This document shows, piece by piece, positions 62,489 to 64,000 of a DNA stretch of 64,000 bases. The stretch lies in the NCBI GenBank assembly GCA_905233445.1, contig CAJOEP010000007.1:1-64000 (forward strand), given 5' to 3'. A model generated the notes under the pieces. That model had not been told where the DNA came from and ran no database searches. It was given only the letters and a program-made list of their open reading frames with translations. The stretch comes from an uncultured Bacteroidales bacterium. Its GTDB lineage: Bacteria > Bacteroidota > Bacteroidia > Bacteroidales > F082. The translations under genes were made by a program, and so were the position numbers. Each line of letters opens with the position of its first letter. Position 1 is the first letter of the stretch.

Positions 62489-62496
62489 CAAAAATA
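62489..62496 (-). promoter_or_regulatory. -7 element 4 nt from the yigZ-like start (leaderless)
   Basis: TATTTTTG on the minus strand at 62496-62489, then CAAC, then ATG. Transcription would begin at or near the A of ATG. Confidence 0.5.
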
Positions 62497-62504
62497 GTAT
62501 TTTT

Positions 62505-62664
62505 TCACGCAAATCTCGCAGATTTCGCAGAATTATTCTTCCATATTGATTTGATTGCTAAAGCAATCCGATCTCGCAGATTGGTTCTGCGGATTCTGTT
62601 CGCTTGCGAACTGTATCCTGTGGTAGATAAATTTCTGCGTTTTCTGCGAGATCTGCGTGAGATT
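62505..62664. repeat. Imperfect inverted element with 9-nt units (TCTGCG type) between divergent genes
   Basis: Left part carries units like TCGCAGATT repeated at 9-nt spacing; the right part carries the complement (TTCTGCGTT, TTCTGCGAG, ATCTGCGTG). The arms can pair over a middle that includes a second small palindrome, TGATTGCTAAAGCAATC. Lies exactly between the two -7 elements of the divergent genes. Confidence 0.8.
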
Positions 62665-62668
62665 TTTA

Positions 62669-62676
62669 TAACTTTG
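62669..62676 (+). promoter_or_regulatory. -7 element 4 nt from the prmC start (leaderless)
   Basis: TAACTTTG at 62669-62676, then TGGC, then ATG (62681). Same geometry as on the other side of the repeat. Confidence 0.5.
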
Positions 62677-62680
62677 TGGC

Positions 62681-63580
62681 ATGAAAATATCATCAAATTC
62701 GGTTCGCGATTGTCGCAAGTATTATGCGGGCGAGTTGGAGAAGATTTATGGCTCCAACGAGGCTAACGCATTGATAATGATTCTATTGGAGCATTATTTC
62801 GGCATTGACAGAATGAAAATTGCTTTGGAACCCGAGATGCGTTTGAGCGAGTCGGAGATGCTGACGTTGCATTTTGCGGTGAAGGAATTGCTGAAAAACA
62901 AGCCGGTTCAATACATTCTGGGCGAGACTGAATTCTGCGGAATGCGATTTATGGTTGATGAAAACGTGTTGATTCCTCGTCCTGAAACAGAGGAAATGGT
63001 GATGATGATTGCCCATTCCGTAGAGACGATGTGCACATCGTCTGTACATATATTGGACATCGGCACCGGTTCCGGTTGCATTGCCATCAGCCTGGCTAAA
63101 TTGTTGAAAAACAGCGTTGTAACAGCAGTTGACGTTTCCGAAAAGGCATTGGAAGTGGCAAAAAAGAATGCCAAAGCCAATGGTGTTGATGTAAAGTTTA
63201 TTTTGGATAACATTTTGAATCCCCGAAACCAAGAATTGATTGATAATCAATATGATATCATCGTAAGCAATCCACCTTACGTCTGCGAAAGCGAGAAATC
63301 CGAAATGCGAGCCAACGTTTTAGATTACGAGCCATCAACTGCGTTGTTTGTTTCCGACAGCGACCCTTTGGTTTTTTACAGAAAAATTCTTGAATTCGCA
63401 CAAAACACTTTGAAACCTGATGGTGAGGTTTGGTTCGAAATAAATGAGAAATTCGGAACCGAGATGAATAATCTCTGCCAAGAAAAAGGATTTCAAAATG
63501 TTGAAATCATCAAGGATTTCAGGGAAAGAGACAGGATTTTGAGGGCATACAGCCTAGTTCATTCCACCACTTCGATATAG
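62681..63580 (+). CDS. prmC: Release-factor glutamine methyltransferase PrmC
   Basis: 299 aa. It methylates the Gln of the GGQ motif in release factors. Helical N-domain (about 1-85), then a Rossmann methyltransferase with ILDIGTGSGCIAISLAKLL (about 125), VTAVDVSEKAL, and the catalytic NPPY loop in IIVSNPPYVCESEKSEM (about 196). VLIPRPETEEMV (about 95) is the family motif. The 3' end overlaps the convergent pseudogene by 22 bp. Confidence 0.96.
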   Translation: MKISSNSVRDCRKYYAGELEKIYGSNEANALIMILLEHYFGIDRMKIALEPEMRLSESEMLTLHFAVKELLKNKPVQYILGETEFCGMRFMVDENVLIPRPETEEMVMMIAHSVETMCTSSVHILDIGTGSGCIAISLAKLLKNSVVTAVDVSEKALEVAKKNAKANGVDVKFILDNILNPRNQELIDNQYDIIVSNPPYVCESEKSEMRANVLDYEPSTALFVSDSDPLVFYRKILEFAQNTLKPDGEVWFEINEKFGTEMNNLCQEKGFQNVEIIKDFRERDRILRAYSLVHSTTSI

Positions 63581-63816
63581 AAGCTGAGCGGGCGGAAGCC
63601 GTCGTAGAAGTTACCTTCTTCCCTTGCCAACGACTCCACAAACTCACGCATCGACCCCCATGCCGACAGGCAAAGCCCATCCGGACATTTACCGTCAACA
63701 GAAAACCATTGCTACCCTTCTTTAACATCACATGTGTGCTCGATGGGATTCTCATATTTCGCCATCAAATCGTGATAAACAGTCTGCCTGATGGCTGTGA
63801 TTCTGACTTTATTCAT
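63559..63816 (-). pseudogene. TIGR04076-like small protein gene interrupted by an in-frame TAG
   Basis: Starting from ATG at 63816 the frame reads MNKVRITAIRQTVYHDLMAK...CDVKEG, then TAG at 63714-63712, then QWFSVDGKCPDGLCLSAWGS... to RPLSFYIEVVE and TGA (63559). Ignoring the TAG the product is 85 aa and looks like the TIGR04076 family of small cysteine-containing proteins. CAG to TAG would explain it (one base). Standard TAG stops elsewhere (pyrE, ftsH, prmC) argue against recoding. A sequencing error is also possible. It is the second gene of a minus-strand pair. Confidence 0.7.
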
Positions 63817-63828
63817 CTTTCTTTATAA

Positions 63829-64000
63829 TTATCGATAAAACTCCCAGGTGTCGGTGTGACCGTCTTTGTAGGTGTAGCTCCAAACGAGCTCATCTTTTGT
63901 CAGTTTCGCCAAGTTAAACTTGGTCTCGCGACCGATTCCGCCGCTCACTTTTTTAACGATACGCTCAGCGAGTTCGCGTTCTTCGCCGCAGCCATCTCCT
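63829..64000 (-). CDS. 3' fragment of an unrecognised gene cut by the window edge
   Basis: The minus-strand frame is open from the right edge to TAA at 63829: the visible 56 residues include GDGCGEERELAERIVKKVSG and end LVWSYTYKDGHTDTWEFYR. Codon use is normal for the window and the frame has no stop. I do not recognise the family. The next gene (the pseudogene) starts 12 bp downstream, so they were probably co-transcribed. Confidence 0.65.
   Translation of the reverse strand, partial: GDGCGEERELAERIVKKVSGGIGRETKFNLAKLTKDELVWSYTYKDGHTDTWEFYR

Noticed and set aside
63519-63755. 78-codon minus-strand frame over the pseudogene
   Set aside because: Wrong frame relative to the TIGR04076-like reading; the product is basic and without family resemblance.
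63559-63816. Reassigned or suppressed TAG codon (alternative code)
   Set aside because: TAG ends several intact genes here (pyrE at 48599, ftsH at 52209, prmC at 63580), so the code is standard.

Overview
The window is chromosomal DNA of a Bacteroidota bacterium, most likely order Bacteroidales. Four lines of evidence support this. First, four secreted proteins end in type IX secretion (T9SS) sorting domains. Second, a complete BatA-E operon with moxR and DUF58 genes is present. Third, many promoters carry the Bacteroidota -7 element TAnnTTTG, some with TTG about 19-21 bp upstream, and recognisable Shine-Dalgarno sequences are rare. Fourth, several gene neighbourhoods are typical of the phylum (DUF2520/KdsC-like/UbiA/Maf/SurE/LpxB/ComEC, and RsfS-FtsH-LUD). 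TAG, TGA and TAA are all used as stops, so the genetic code is standard. No phage, insertion sequence, CRISPR array or obvious genomic island is present. This is a housekeeping region with cell-envelope genes.

Layout: 1-110 looks like the promoter and boxA-like leader of an rRNA operon running leftwards out of the window. 183-766 holds a long inverted repeat, a tiny lipoprotein gene and tRNA-Asp. 830-7727 (minus) is a seven-gene, translationally coupled cluster ending in comEC. 7795-16140 (plus) is the moxR-DUF58-Bat operon. 16286-25956 alternates T9SS cargo with ung, rdgB, a 43-residue lipoprotein, an outer-membrane barrel protein and a lipoprotein. 25959-36683 holds alaS, an M23 peptidase, a MerR regulator, hldD, an RluD-type gene, T9SS cargo, a PASTA protein, ddl and frr. 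36722-45339 holds pyrH, two paralogous patatin/outer-membrane-barrel genes and secA. 45413-55593 holds a cysteine-poor thioredoxin-fold protein, coaD, a Nudix gene, pyrE, a START-like gene, birA, rsfS, ftsH, a LUD gene and valS. 55714-64000 holds a POT transporter, a TerB-like protein, T9SS cargo, an RsmI-like methylase, dnaA, an IMPACT-family gene, prmC, a TIGR04076-like pseudogene with an amber stop, and a gene cut by the window edge.

The most unusual signal is in the gaps between genes. At least eight intergenic spacers are built from degenerate tandem heptanucleotides. The heptamer differs between loci, but the 7-nt period is kept. At convergent junctions the heptamers are arranged as inverted repeats, and stop codons fall in or next to the arrays. 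One array makes up nearly the whole predicted 5' leader of valS. A related element with a 9-nt unit separates the divergent yigZ and prmC genes, whose -7 elements lie only 4 nt from their start codons and so predict leaderless mRNAs. A separate dispersed hairpin occurs twice (588-610 and 445 bp-level copy at 57445-57473), once as the tRNA-Asp terminator.

Functionally the window combines envelope building (LpxB, HldD, KdsC-like, Ddl, PASTA, M23, patatin-barrels), export (SecA, T9SS cargo, lipoproteins), stress and quality control (Bat, FtsH) and core information processing (AlaS, ValS, DnaA, Frr, RsfS, RluD, PrmC).
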